From Candidatus Omnitrophota bacterium (GTDB lineage Bacteria; Omnitrophota; Omnitrophia; Omnitrophales; Aquincolibacteriaceae): a stretch of 49,719 bases of DNA. Numbering within the stretch: position 1 is the first letter of the stretch; each line of letters starts with the position of its first letter. The DNA is taken from positions 1 to 49,719 of the forward strand of contig JAKLIQ010000007.1 in NCBI GenBank assembly GCA_022709525.1, in the 5' to 3' direction. Below the pieces are notes generated by a model, which saw nothing but the letters and a program-made list of their open reading frames with translations, was not told the origin of the DNA and made no database searches. Shown piece by piece: positions 29,083 through 34,339 of the stretch. Made by a program: the position numbers and the translations under genes.

Positions 29083-29552
29083 AAGTTGTTGTTGATACCA
29101 ATGTGCTGGTTTCCGGGATCCTTTCAGCGGAAGGCCCGCCGGGAAGAATAGTGGATTGGATCATCGAAGGTCATCTTCGCGTTTGCTGCAATTCCAGGAT
29201 CATCGCAGAATATGAACTGGTTTTAAGACGGCCGAAATTGGCTTTGTCTGGTTTGTTGGTGGCACGCCTTTTAACGCAAATGACCCCCGCCAGAGAACTG
29301 GCTTCTGGAGTTCCGCTTTTACATCATCTTCCGGACGCGAGTGATGAGGTATTTCTTGAAGCTGCCTTGGCGGGAAGCGTTGATTGTCTTATAACGGGGA
29401 ACTTAAAGCACTTCCCGCTGTCTTGCCGGCAGGGGATGCGAGTGCTTTCTCCAAAAGAATTCCTGGAGTTCTACGCCGATCGGCAATCCGGCGGTTCCGG
29501 TAAGGTCAAAAGTCCATCGACCCGCTATAAAGCCAAAAGACGACGTTCTTAA
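29079..29552 (+). CDS. PIN-domain toxin, COG1569-like (module A)
   Basis: A 157-residue protein with the PIN ribonuclease pattern: VVVDTNVLVSG with D6, IIAEYELVLRRPKL with E44, DASDEVFLEAAL with D89, and GSVDCLITGNLKHFP with D102. The acidic residues coordinate Mg2+ for RNA cleavage in this family. Length fits the COG1569 group of PIN toxins. A basic tail of about 25 residues (ending in KAKRRRS) is extra. The gene overlaps the antitoxin by 4 bases. Target RNA is unknown. Its stop at 29550-29552 is followed at once by a remnant of the giant 1 tail. Confidence 0.85.
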   Translation: MKVVVDTNVLVSGILSAEGPPGRIVDWIIEGHLRVCCNSRIIAEYELVLRRPKLALSGLLVARLLTQMTPARELASGVPLLHHLPDASDEVFLEAALAGSVDCLITGNLKHFPLSCRQGMRVLSPKEFLEFYADRQSGGSGKVKSPSTRYKAKRRRS

Positions 29553-29714
29553 GTCGCCGTCACGATCGATGCCATGAAACTCCCGATCGAGACCTACGAG
29601 GCCCACCAATCCGTCGCCTGATTATCATTATAACTTTTCAGTTGGCAATCAGTGCTGTCCTTGCCAACCATTTTAAAAATTAAAAGAAATGGCAAGGACG
29701 CCCAAGCCGCGTAA
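29553..29714 (+). pseudogene. Decayed giant-gene tail T3, interrupted by an 81-bp element
   Basis: Directly after the PIN stop, codons read to MKLPIETYEAHQSVA then TGA. Removing 29619-29699 rejoins the sequence to GCCCAAGCCGCGTAA, giving HQSVAQAA-stop, which matches the giant 1 end YQSIAQAA-stop. The GCC triplet is present on both sides of the insert (29616-29618 and 29700-29702). The part before MKLP does not clearly match giant 1, so this may be the tail of a different giant gene. Confidence 0.65.
29619..29699 (+). mobile_element. 81-bp hairpin element, copy 1, with GCC duplication
   Basis: The element starts TGATTATCATTATAAC and ends TGGCAAGGAC. It forms two hairpins: TGATT with AATCA, and a 10-bp stem GTCCTTGCCA (29657-29666) with TGGCAAGGAC (29690-29699) that ends exactly at the element edge. 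Near-identical and diverged copies lie at 34017-34096 and 30800-30878. There is no coding capacity, so it would be a non-autonomous MITE-like element. Confidence 0.6.
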
Positions 29715-29809
29715 ACCAAAACCAGCCCAAGACTTCAGACCGCAGCTCTCAGTCCTCAGCCATCAGCATTCGGCCTTCGGCAACTTTGATCTTACGTGGA
29801 CACCGTACA
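29715..29809. repeat. TCAG-rich minisatellite-like segment, copy 1
   Basis: Spaced TCAG units (for example CTCAGTCCTCAGCCATCAGC) lead into CGGCAACTTTGATC. The copy at 34112-34207 has the same order with different unit content. The segment separates a tail stop codon from its hairpin. It is not coding as far as can be seen. Confidence 0.5.
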
Positions 29810-29841
29810 ACCATTTCACACCCCGGGTGTGTGAAATCGGT
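29810..29841. repeat. Shared hairpin family, copy 2
   Basis: ACC-ATTTCACAC pairs with GTGTGAAAT-GGT; the apex is CCCGGGT and one C (29838) is bulged. It closes the module A tail block and may terminate transcription. The 60 bases that follow, to about 29905, show nothing further. Confidence 0.7.
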
Positions 29842-29905
29842 CCCATCCACTCAAATCTGTTCAGCGCCGAGCTCTAGAGCCGGGGACTGGAGGGGGTAGC
29901 TTGTG

Positions 29906-29962
29906 TACACATAACTTGACACATTTAAAATAGCGTGGTACCGTTATGTGTAACGGGAGGTG
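29906..29962 (+). promoter_or_regulatory. Module B promoter, inverted-repeat operator and RBS
   Basis: TTGACA at 29916-29921 is a consensus -35; a weak -10 TACCGT follows after 17 bp at 29939-29944. The pair TACACATAAC (29906-29915) and GTTATGTGTA (29943-29952) forms a 10-bp inverted repeat enclosing the promoter, a likely antitoxin operator. GGGAGGTG at 29955-29962 is the ribosome binding site. Confidence 0.6.
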
Positions 29963-29967
29963 AATTT

Positions 29968-30234
29968 ATGAGGCTTGAATCTATCAGGCGGTTTCGGAGC
30001 GGTATTTCAGGGTATACCCGAAGAGGGGAGATGGTGATTGTGACTAAAAGCGGCCGGATGGTCGGCTGTTTTCTGCCTTTGTCGGCCACGGAGGAAATTC
30101 CGATCGAACTGAAACGGGAGTTTGTCGCGACGTTGGGAAGCAAGATCGCGGCACAATTAGGAAAGAATAAGGTCCAAGAAAAAGAGGTTCTGGATGACTT
30201 CCGGGCATTCAAAAAGGTTCGCCGCGGACAGTAA
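29968..30234 (+). CDS. Small antitoxin, probably Phd/AbrB-like (module B)
   Basis: An 88-residue protein starting MRLESIRRFRSGISGYTRRG and continuing VIVTKSGRMVGCFLPL, a short beta-strand pattern with G-R-x-V-G-x-F similar to Phd-type antitoxins (K-x-G-K-P-V-A-x-L). The C-terminal half is helical and charged. The ATG at 29968 is chosen because GGGAGGTG lies 5 bases upstream; an upstream in-frame GTG at 29935 would sit on the promoter. It overlaps the next gene by 41 bases, which implies coupled translation. Family membership is inferred more from its position before a PIN gene than from strong motifs. Confidence 0.7.
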   Translation: MRLESIRRFRSGISGYTRRGEMVIVTKSGRMVGCFLPLSATEEIPIELKREFVATLGSKIAAQLGKNKVQEKEVLDDFRAFKKVRRGQ

Positions 30235-30622
30235 CGTTATTCTTTCCGCAGTGATCGGAAAGGCCGCGCTCCGCATATTTCTCCAGCCGGAAATCGAGCT
30301 GATCACGACGCAATTTAATTTCGATGAAGTTTTGGAATATTTGCCACGCCTTGCGTCCCGGTATCACCTGGATGAAACCTCCTTGTCTTTACAACTTAGA
30401 ATGCTGCCCCTACGCGTTTTCTCTGAAAAACATTACAAAATTCAGTTTCCAAAAGCCGGAAAGCTGTTACAGGAGCGGGACTCGGATGACGCTCATCTTG
30501 CGGCGCTGGCACTTGCGGAAAATGTTCCCGTATGGTCGAACGACAAGGATTTCGAGAAGCTTCCGTTCTCTGTTTATACGACCGCGCGGCTTTTAAGGAT
30601 TTTTGAGGGAAAGAAAAGTTGA
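30194..30622 (+). CDS. PIN-domain toxin (module B)
   Basis: A 142-residue protein with a PIN pattern: FAADSNVILSAVIG with D12, FDEVLEYL with E45 or E48, RDSDDAHLAALALA with D98/D99, and VPVWSNDKDFEKL with D117. These acidic residues match the four-carboxylate Mg2+ site of PIN ribonucleases. It differs clearly from the module A toxin, so A and B are not a recent duplication. The start lies 41 bases inside the antitoxin gene; no strong RBS is visible there, which fits translational coupling. The stop TGA lies in TTGATGA, the exact motif at which the giant-tail copy T1 begins. Confidence 0.78.
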   Translation: MTSGHSKRFAADSNVILSAVIGKAALRIFLQPEIELITTQFNFDEVLEYLPRLASRYHLDETSLSLQLRMLPLRVFSEKHYKIQFPKAGKLLQERDSDDAHLAALALAENVPVWSNDKDFEKLPFSVYTTARLLRIFEGKKS

Positions 30623-30716
30623 TGACCCAATACGAAATCCACCCTCGAGGTCCCAACGGCCTCTACTCCGTTAAAGCATGCCTGTCAGGCGTCATCAAAA
30701 CCCGGATTGCAGAACA
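30617..30716 (+). pseudogene. Decayed giant-gene tail T1
   Basis: From TTGATGA onward the sequence reads MTQYEIHPRGPNGLYSVKAC and continues to GVIKTRIAEQ, matching the giant 1 end (MMQYEIQPRGANGLYSVKAC). A 26-base run starting TCCGTTAAAGC is identical to giant 1. There is no start site; the copy joins directly to the end of the PIN gene and is cut off by a hairpin before the YQSIAQAA part. Confidence 0.8.
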
Positions 30717-30748
30717 ACCATTTCACACCCCGGGTGTGTGAAATCGGT
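30717..30748. repeat. Shared hairpin family, copy 3
   Basis: Same sequence as the copy at 29810 (stem ATTTCACAC with GTGTGAAAT, outer ACC with GGT, one bulged C at 30745). It directly follows the T1 tail, as expected for a 3' terminator of that tail. The 50 bases that follow are unassigned. Confidence 0.7.
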
Positions 30749-30799
30749 CCCGCACTCCATAGCCCAAAGATTTTAACCCACCCAAACTTGACACCCGCC

Positions 30800-30878
30800 T
30801 GATTATCATTAAATTTTTCAATTGAAAATCAGCGCTGCCCTTGTCGACCATTAAGCAAAAGAAATAAACGACAAGGAC
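30800..30878 (+). mobile_element. 79-bp hairpin element, diverged copy 3
   Basis: Same start (TGATTATCATTA) and end (AAGGAC) as the copies at 29619 and 34017, with about a third of the bases changed. The stem is kept: CCTTGTCG (30839-30846) with CGACAAGG (30869-30876) replaces CCTTGCCA with TGGCAAGG, two compensated pairs. GCC precedes it but the usual tail sequence does not follow. Confidence 0.55.
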
Positions 30879-30945
30879 GGTCTCAAAAGAAGTGTAATGC
30901 CCCCCATTAGCGTAATGTTCTTCTTTGCTCAGAAAAAAATAGTCG

Positions 30946-31010
30946 TTGCATTTGGAGCGCTATTTAATATAATTCTCGCTATACAGAACGTATTAACTCA
31001 ATCCATTGAG
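30946..31010 (+). promoter_or_regulatory. Module C promoter and small palindrome
   Basis: TTGCAT at 30946-30951 and a perfect TATAAT at 30968-30973 are 16 bp apart. CTCAATCCATTGAG at 30997-31010 is a 6-bp inverted repeat in the leader, just before the gene. There is no clear Shine-Dalgarno sequence ahead of the ATG at 31024; the leader is AT-rich. Confidence 0.6.
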
Positions 31011-31023
31011 ATAAATTAAAAAA

Positions 31024-32214
31024 ATGACACAACTACCTCATTTTAAAAGAGATATAACAAAAATTATACTGAATAGGGTCACAGGAAAGCCGAATTTCAT
31101 TCAGGCGATCATTGGGCCTCGCCAGGTCGGGAAAACGACGGCGGTGAAGCAGGTGCTTGCGGAACTCAATATTCCGGCCGAGTATGCCAGCGCGGATCTT
31201 CCGGCGCCTCCCGATGCGCTATGGATTCGCAAGCATTGGGAGCGGGCGCGAGTGTTGGCAAAAGAGGCGGGGAGTGGCGTCCTTGTCCTGGATGAGGTTC
31301 AAAAAGTTCATCGTTGGTCTGAGGAGGTCAAGCGTTTGTGGGATGAGGAAGTTACGTTAGGTTCCGGATTGCGAGTGGTTTTGCTGGGCTCCTCGTCGCT
31401 TTTGATCCAGAAAGGGCTTTCTGAAAGTCTGGCGGGCAGGTTCGAGGTTTTGCGCTGTCTTCATTGGGATTTCAAAGAATGCCGGGAATGTTTTGGATGG
31501 GATCTGGAACAGTATATTTTTTTCGGAGGATATCCGGGAGCGGCCGCGCTTATAAAGGATGAACCGCGATGGGCGAATTACGTCGTCGACTCCTTGGTGG
31601 AAACGGCTGTTTCAAAGGACGTGTTGTTATTGAATCCGGTGGAAAAGCCGGCGCTTTTGAGGCGGCTTTTTATTCTCGCCTGCGAATATGGCGGACAGAT
31701 CATTTCCTATCAGAAGATGCTTGGCCAGTTATCCGGGATCGTGAACACCACAACGATCGCTCATTACCAGCGCCTCCTTGAAGCGGCTTATTTGATAGCG
31801 GGTCTTGGCAAGTATTCCGGCTCCAAGGTCCGGATGCGCAATTCGAGTCCGAAATGGCTGCCTCTTACCACGACGCTCATATCAGCGCTTTCCCGGCGGA
31901 GTTTCCAGGAGGCGAAAAATGACCCTGCTTTTTGGGGAAGACTTACCGAATGCGCCGTCGGGAGCTGCCTTTTCCGGCTTGCGGAAAAGTCTGGAATGGG
32001 GCTCTACTATTGGCGAGAGGGGAATTATGAGGTCGATTTCATCCTTCAAAAAGGGAAGTCTCTGTCAGCGATCGAAGTCAAGAGTGGTTATGTTCGATCC
32101 CGTTTGAGCGGAATGGATCGAGTCGAACGGCGCTTTCCAAAAATAAAACGCGTTGTAGTCGGAGGCGATATCTCCGTTCAGGATTTTCTGGAAAACCCAG
32201 ACGGCGTATTTTGA
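31024..32214 (+). CDS. AAA ATPase with DUF4143-type C-terminal domain (module C)
   Basis: A 396-residue protein with Walker A GPRQVGKTT (K37), Walker B VLVLDEVQ (D90, E91) and a sensor-like VVLLGSSSLL. The C-terminal part has a winged-helix-like segment and then YEVDFIL and AIEVKSG, a possible PD-(D/E)xK nuclease-like core (D338, E351, K353). This is the standard build of the ATPase/DUF4143 family, abundant in candidate-phylum and anaerobe genomes and often found among mobile or defence genes. Biochemical function in the family is poorly known. It stands alone under its own promoter, and a giant-tail copy follows 28 bases after the stop. Confidence 0.88.
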   Translation: MTQLPHFKRDITKIILNRVTGKPNFIQAIIGPRQVGKTTAVKQVLAELNIPAEYASADLPAPPDALWIRKHWERARVLAKEAGSGVLVLDEVQKVHRWSEEVKRLWDEEVTLGSGLRVVLLGSSSLLIQKGLSESLAGRFEVLRCLHWDFKECRECFGWDLEQYIFFGGYPGAAALIKDEPRWANYVVDSLVETAVSKDVLLLNPVEKPALLRRLFILACEYGGQIISYQKMLGQLSGIVNTTTIAHYQRLLEAAYLIAGLGKYSGSKVRMRNSSPKWLPLTTTLISALSRRSFQEAKNDPAFWGRLTECAVGSCLFRLAEKSGMGLYYWREGNYEVDFILQKGKSLSAIEVKSGYVRSRLSGMDRVERRFPKIKRVVVGGDISVQDFLENPDGVF

Positions 32215-32241
32215 ATTTCAAGCCCCACGCCTGTCGAAGTG

Positions 32242-32476
32242 CTCGGGAAATCACAATTCGATAAATTGATGGCTCAGTATGAGATCCAACCTCGCACTGC
32301 CGACGGCTTCTACTCCGTCACAGCTTGTCTGATGGGTGTCATCAAAACGCTCATTGTTGAACTCACTACCCGCCGAGAAGTATTGGTTTCCGCATAAGGA
32401 AGACGAGCCCAACAATCCCTGCCTCTACCTGTCGGTAGACAGGTGCCGGCAGGCAGGCGTCGCCCAGGCCGCCTAA
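32242..32476 (+). pseudogene. Decayed giant-gene tail T2 with inserted REP-like hairpin
   Basis: The sequence reads LGKSQFDKLMAQYEIQPR then FYSVTACLMGVIKTLIVELTT, clearly the giant 1 tail, before a stop at 32395-32397. Further on, CAATCC (32413-32418) and TCGCCCAGGCCGCCTAA (32460-32476) restore the final SxAQAA-stop once the 41-bp hairpin between them is removed. AAATCACAATTCGATAAATT is part of a 24-base identity with giant 1. Confidence 0.85.
32419..32459. repeat. REP-like double hairpin inserted in tail T2
   Basis: Outer arms CTGCCT (32419-32424) and AGGCAG (32451-32456) enclose an inner stem ACCTGTC (32427-32433) with GACAGGT (32438-32444). This CCTGTCGG/GGCAGGCAGG style resembles REP palindromes moved by Y1 transposases. 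It splits the last codons of the tail close to where the 81-bp element sits in other copies. Confidence 0.6.
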
Positions 32477-32509
32477 CCATTTCAACTAGCGCAGTTGAAA
32501 TCGGTTTTT
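32476..32509 (+). terminator. Rho-independent terminator closing tail T2
   Basis: ATTTCAACT (32479-32487) pairs perfectly with AGTTGAAAT (32493-32501) around AGCGC, followed by CGG and TTTTT. It is the clean version of the hairpin at the giant 1 stop codon and confirms that T2 carries the whole 3' end of a giant gene, terminator included. Confidence 0.75.
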
Positions 32510-32527
32510 GCGCTCCGTTTTCTCGAA

Positions 32528-32600
32528 TTGACTAGAAAACTGAAGCCTGTTATAGTTAGTCAGAATTCAGACTAGTCGTGGTTCTGGTCTGATCAGGAGG
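32528..32600 (+). promoter_or_regulatory. Module D promoter, palindromic operator and RBS
   Basis: TTGACT (32528-32533) and TATAGT (32551-32556) are 17 bp apart. Just downstream AGTCAGAATTCAGACT (32558-32573) is a nearly perfect palindrome and GACTAGTC (32570-32577) overlaps it; both are likely antitoxin binding sites. AGGAGG at 32595-32600 is the ribosome binding site for the ATG at 32610. Confidence 0.7.
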
Positions 32601-32609
32601 AACGGCAAA

Positions 32610-32894
32610 ATGACGAAAACATTACCTTTATCGGAAGTGAAAGCAAAACTCAGTATCTTGATCGCCGGCATCGTCAAGCGAGCGGACGAGATCATCATTA
32701 CTCGCAACGGAAAGCCCGTGGCTGTTTTGATGAGCCCGGATGAATACGACAGCTGGCGCGAGACACAGGAGATCAAACGCGATCCGGATCTTATGCGTCA
32801 GATTCGCGAAAGCGAGGCGGCCTACAAGCGGGGGGATTATCAAGAGTATAGGACCAAAGAAGAATTGGACGAGCTTTTTTGGGGCAAAAAATGA
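32610..32894 (+). CDS. Phd/YefM antitoxin (module D)
   Basis: A 94-residue protein opening MTKTLPLSEVKAKLSILI and continuing EIIITRNGKPVAVLMSPDEY, the textbook signature of Phd/YefM antitoxins. The N-terminal part dimerises and binds operator DNA; the charged C-terminal tail (ending in ELFWGKK) neutralises the toxin. The start has AGGAGG 9 bases upstream. The stop overlaps the toxin start (ATGA). The palindrome over its promoter fits conditional autorepression. Confidence 0.92.
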   Translation: MTKTLPLSEVKAKLSILIAGIVKRADEIIITRNGKPVAVLMSPDEYDSWRETQEIKRDPDLMRQIRESEAAYKRGDYQEYRTKEELDELFWGKK

Positions 32895-33223
32895 GCTATT
32901 CGTGGGAGGTTTCCGAAGTGCTGCGTCGGGAGATCCGCCATCTTCCGCCGGAATTAAAGTTTAAAGTGCGGGGAGCTTTTGATGATATTCGGGCAAGGCC
33001 TGAAACCGGCAAACCGCTTGAAGAAGACCTGGCCGAATACCGGAGTTACAGGATCGGAAAATATAGGTTGATTTATCGGATCAAGGAAAACCGTCTTATA
33101 CTCGAAGCTTTTGGCTCTCGGCGTGATATCTATGAACGTCTGGTGCTCGAGATCGGCCGGGCAAAGATCCGGGAGCGTTCCGCAAAATACCGCGTCAAGC
33201 CACGCAAGCTTCTGAAAAAATAG
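32891..33223 (+). CDS. RelE/ParE-family toxin (module D)
   Basis: A 110-residue protein with the RelE/ParE fold pattern: WEVSEVLRREIRHLP helix, then LAEYRSYRIGKYRLIYRI strands and the terminal FGSRRDIYE. R54, R59 and Y81 occupy positions typical of ribosome-dependent mRNA interferases. The ATG at 32891 is chosen because it overlaps the antitoxin stop by 4 bases; an in-frame ATG 12 bases upstream lacks this coupling. The lysine-rich C-terminal extension of about 20 residues (RVKPRKLLKK) is longer than usual. RelE (mRNA cleavage) versus ParE (gyrase) cannot be settled by eye. Confidence 0.9.
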   Translation: MSYSWEVSEVLRREIRHLPPELKFKVRGAFDDIRARPETGKPLEEDLAEYRSYRIGKYRLIYRIKENRLILEAFGSRRDIYERLVLEIGRAKIRERSAKYRVKPRKLLKK

Positions 33224-33262
33224 CTGATCTTCGGAATGTGTCGTCATGCGTAAATTCATCTC

Positions 33263-33290
33263 TTGAAATCAGGAAGTTCTTCTGTAAAAT
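33263..33290 (+). promoter_or_regulatory. Promoter for the nucleotidyltransferase, leaderless
   Basis: TTGAAA (33263-33268) and TAAAAT (33285-33290) are 16 bp apart. The ATG at 33297 is 7 bases after the -10, where transcription would begin, and there is no Shine-Dalgarno sequence at the right distance. A leaderless mRNA is therefore likely. Confidence 0.55.
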
Positions 33291-33296
33291 TCCCTT

Positions 33297-33815
33297 ATGC
33301 TCTATTACGAACGTATCTTAAAGGCGTTCCAAAAAAATAAGTTACGTTACCTGCTGGCGGGCGGCATGGCCGTGAACCTGCATGGCATCCCGCGATTTAC
33401 CAAAGATGTGGATATTCTGATCGATGTGTCGGCAGAAAATCTGAAGCGCCTGCGGGCGGTCATAAAAAGTTTGGGACTGAAACCAAGAATGCCCGTCACT
33501 TTGGATGAGTTTTTGGATCCCGCGCAATGGAAGGTTTGGGGGCGGGAGAAAAATCTCCGGGCTTTGAGTTTATATAATCCCCAGGATCCTTACGAGGGGG
33601 TCGATATTCTGTGGAATGTCGGGTTGACCTATGAAGAAGGCAAAAAGGATCAAAAAAGACTAAAGGTCGGTGCCCTAAGGCTTTCTTTGGTGTCGATCAA
33701 GGATCTTATTAAAATGAAGAAAAAGGCGGCTCGTCAGCAGGATTTGTCGGATGTTGAAGCTCTTCGGAAACTCGAGCGGCTTAGCCAAAATAGGAGAAGA
33801 AATAAAGGGGAATAA
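33297..33815 (+). CDS. Nucleotidyltransferase-fold protein, AbiEii/DUF6036-like toxin candidate
   Basis: A 172-residue protein with the minimal nucleotidyltransferase pattern: LLAGGMAVNLHGIPRFTKDVDILID holds the GG turn (G22, G23) and the metal-binding D37-x-D39; D103 in the later VDIL strand is a candidate third carboxylate. This matches small nucleotidyltransferases paired with partner proteins, including AbiE-type toxins that modify tRNA or proteins. It sits 73 bases after RelE with its own promoter and overlaps the next small gene by one base (TAATG). Toxin function is inferred from the setting. Confidence 0.8.
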   Translation: MLYYERILKAFQKNKLRYLLAGGMAVNLHGIPRFTKDVDILIDVSAENLKRLRAVIKSLGLKPRMPVTLDEFLDPAQWKVWGREKNLRALSLYNPQDPYEGVDILWNVGLTYEEGKKDQKRLKVGALRLSLVSIKDLIKMKKKAARQQDLSDVEALRKLERLSQNRRRNKGE

Positions 33816-33991
33816 TGGGCTCAAAAAAAGGTTTTTCATATAGTTATGACGAAGAGAAAATAAAGGCATACGCTTCTCTCGCCGCAAAAGAAAAATTAGA
33901 ATGGCTTTACGAGGCCAACCAGTTCTCGAAAAAAGCCATCAAAGGAAAAACCCGCAAGGTTTGGGAAGCCTTTCGCGCAGGAACCATTTGA
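33815..33991 (+). CDS. Small 58-residue partner of the nucleotidyltransferase
   Basis: A 58-residue protein (MGSKKGFSYSYDEEKIKAYA start, VWEAFRAGTI end) whose ATG shares one base with the upstream stop, so translation is coupled by termination-reinitiation. Its core EKLEWLYEANQF followed by a basic helix resembles short proteins that accompany small nucleotidyltransferases in other bacteria. It is likely the cognate antitoxin or substrate-binding subunit. No motif proves this. The stop lies just before the next tail remnant. Confidence 0.7.
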   Translation: MGSKKGFSYSYDEEKIKAYASLAAKEKLEWLYEANQFSKKAIKGKTRKVWEAFRAGTI

Positions 33992-33998
33992 ATAAAAA

Positions 33999-34111
33999 GG
34001 CCACCAATCCCTCGCCTGATTGTCATTATAACTTTTCAGTTGGCAATCAGTGCTGCCCTTGCCAACCATTTTAAAATTAAAAGAAATGGCAAGGACGCCC
34101 AAGCGGCGTAA
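33999..34111 (+). pseudogene. Remnant of giant-gene tail T4, interrupted by an 80-bp element
   Basis: Only the last codons survive: GHQSLA (33999-34016), then the 80-bp element, then GCCCAAGCGGCGTAA (34097-34111), which gives AQAA-stop. GCC is present on both sides of the insert (34014-34016 and 34097-34099), just as in T3. The surrounding arrangement (element, minisatellite, hairpin) is the same as after module A. Confidence 0.65.
34017..34096 (+). mobile_element. 80-bp hairpin element, copy 2, with GCC duplication
   Basis: Differs from the copy at 29619 by only a few bases. The stem CCTTGCCA (34057-34064) with TGGCAAGG (34087-34094) is kept. It is inserted at the same position in a tail copy as in T3, with the same GCC duplication. 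It may have moved independently or been copied as part of a larger block. Confidence 0.6.
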
Positions 34112-34207
34112 GTCAGATCACAGCTTTCAGGCATCAGCCCTCAGACTTCAGTTTTCAGCTAGCAGCTTTCAGTCTTCAGCAACTTTAATCCTCCAGACGC
34201 TGCGTAA
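34112..34207. repeat. TCAG minisatellite-like segment, copy 2, flanked by GCGTAA
   Basis: Irregular TCAG units (CAGCTTTCAGGCATCAGCCC and further) end in CAGCAACTTTAATC. The 6-base GCGTAA stands at both edges (34106-34111 and 34202-34207), so the segment looks inserted into the stop-codon region with a target duplication. In giant 1 the same junction is uninterrupted. Confidence 0.55.
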
Positions 34208-34237
34208 CCATTTCACACCCCGGGTGTGTGAAATGGT
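34207..34237. repeat. Shared hairpin family, copy 4
   Basis: ACC-ATTTCACAC pairs with GTGTGAAAT-GGT with no bulge in the lower stem; apex CCCGGGT. The following GTGGAATGC resembles GTGTAATGC after copy 1. The stretch 34238-34339 after it is AT-rich and shows no gene. Confidence 0.7.
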
Positions 34238-34339
34238 GGAATGCCTCGTTATATTAAAATTTCTTAAAACAGTTAATAAAATAGGATTGAATAGAGGTAT
34301 CGATATAGCGATTTATAGCATTAGATAACAGCCAAAAGT

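Noticed and set aside
29689-29877. Open frame starting MARTPKPRK across the minisatellite and hairpin
   Set aside because: It begins inside the stem of the 80-bp element and reads through non-coding repeats; the sister copy near 34086 shares only the ends. No RBS.
30749-30775. Further remnant of tail T1 (CCATAGCCCAAAG) after its hairpin
   Set aside because: Resembles CCATCGCCCAAG of giant 1 but the match is too short; it would imply the hairpin was inserted into the tail, which the other copies do not support.
34050-34328. Open frame containing NHFTPRVCEM before giant 2
   Set aside because: That peptide is just the translated hairpin, also seen near 29809; the rest is TCAG minisatellite.
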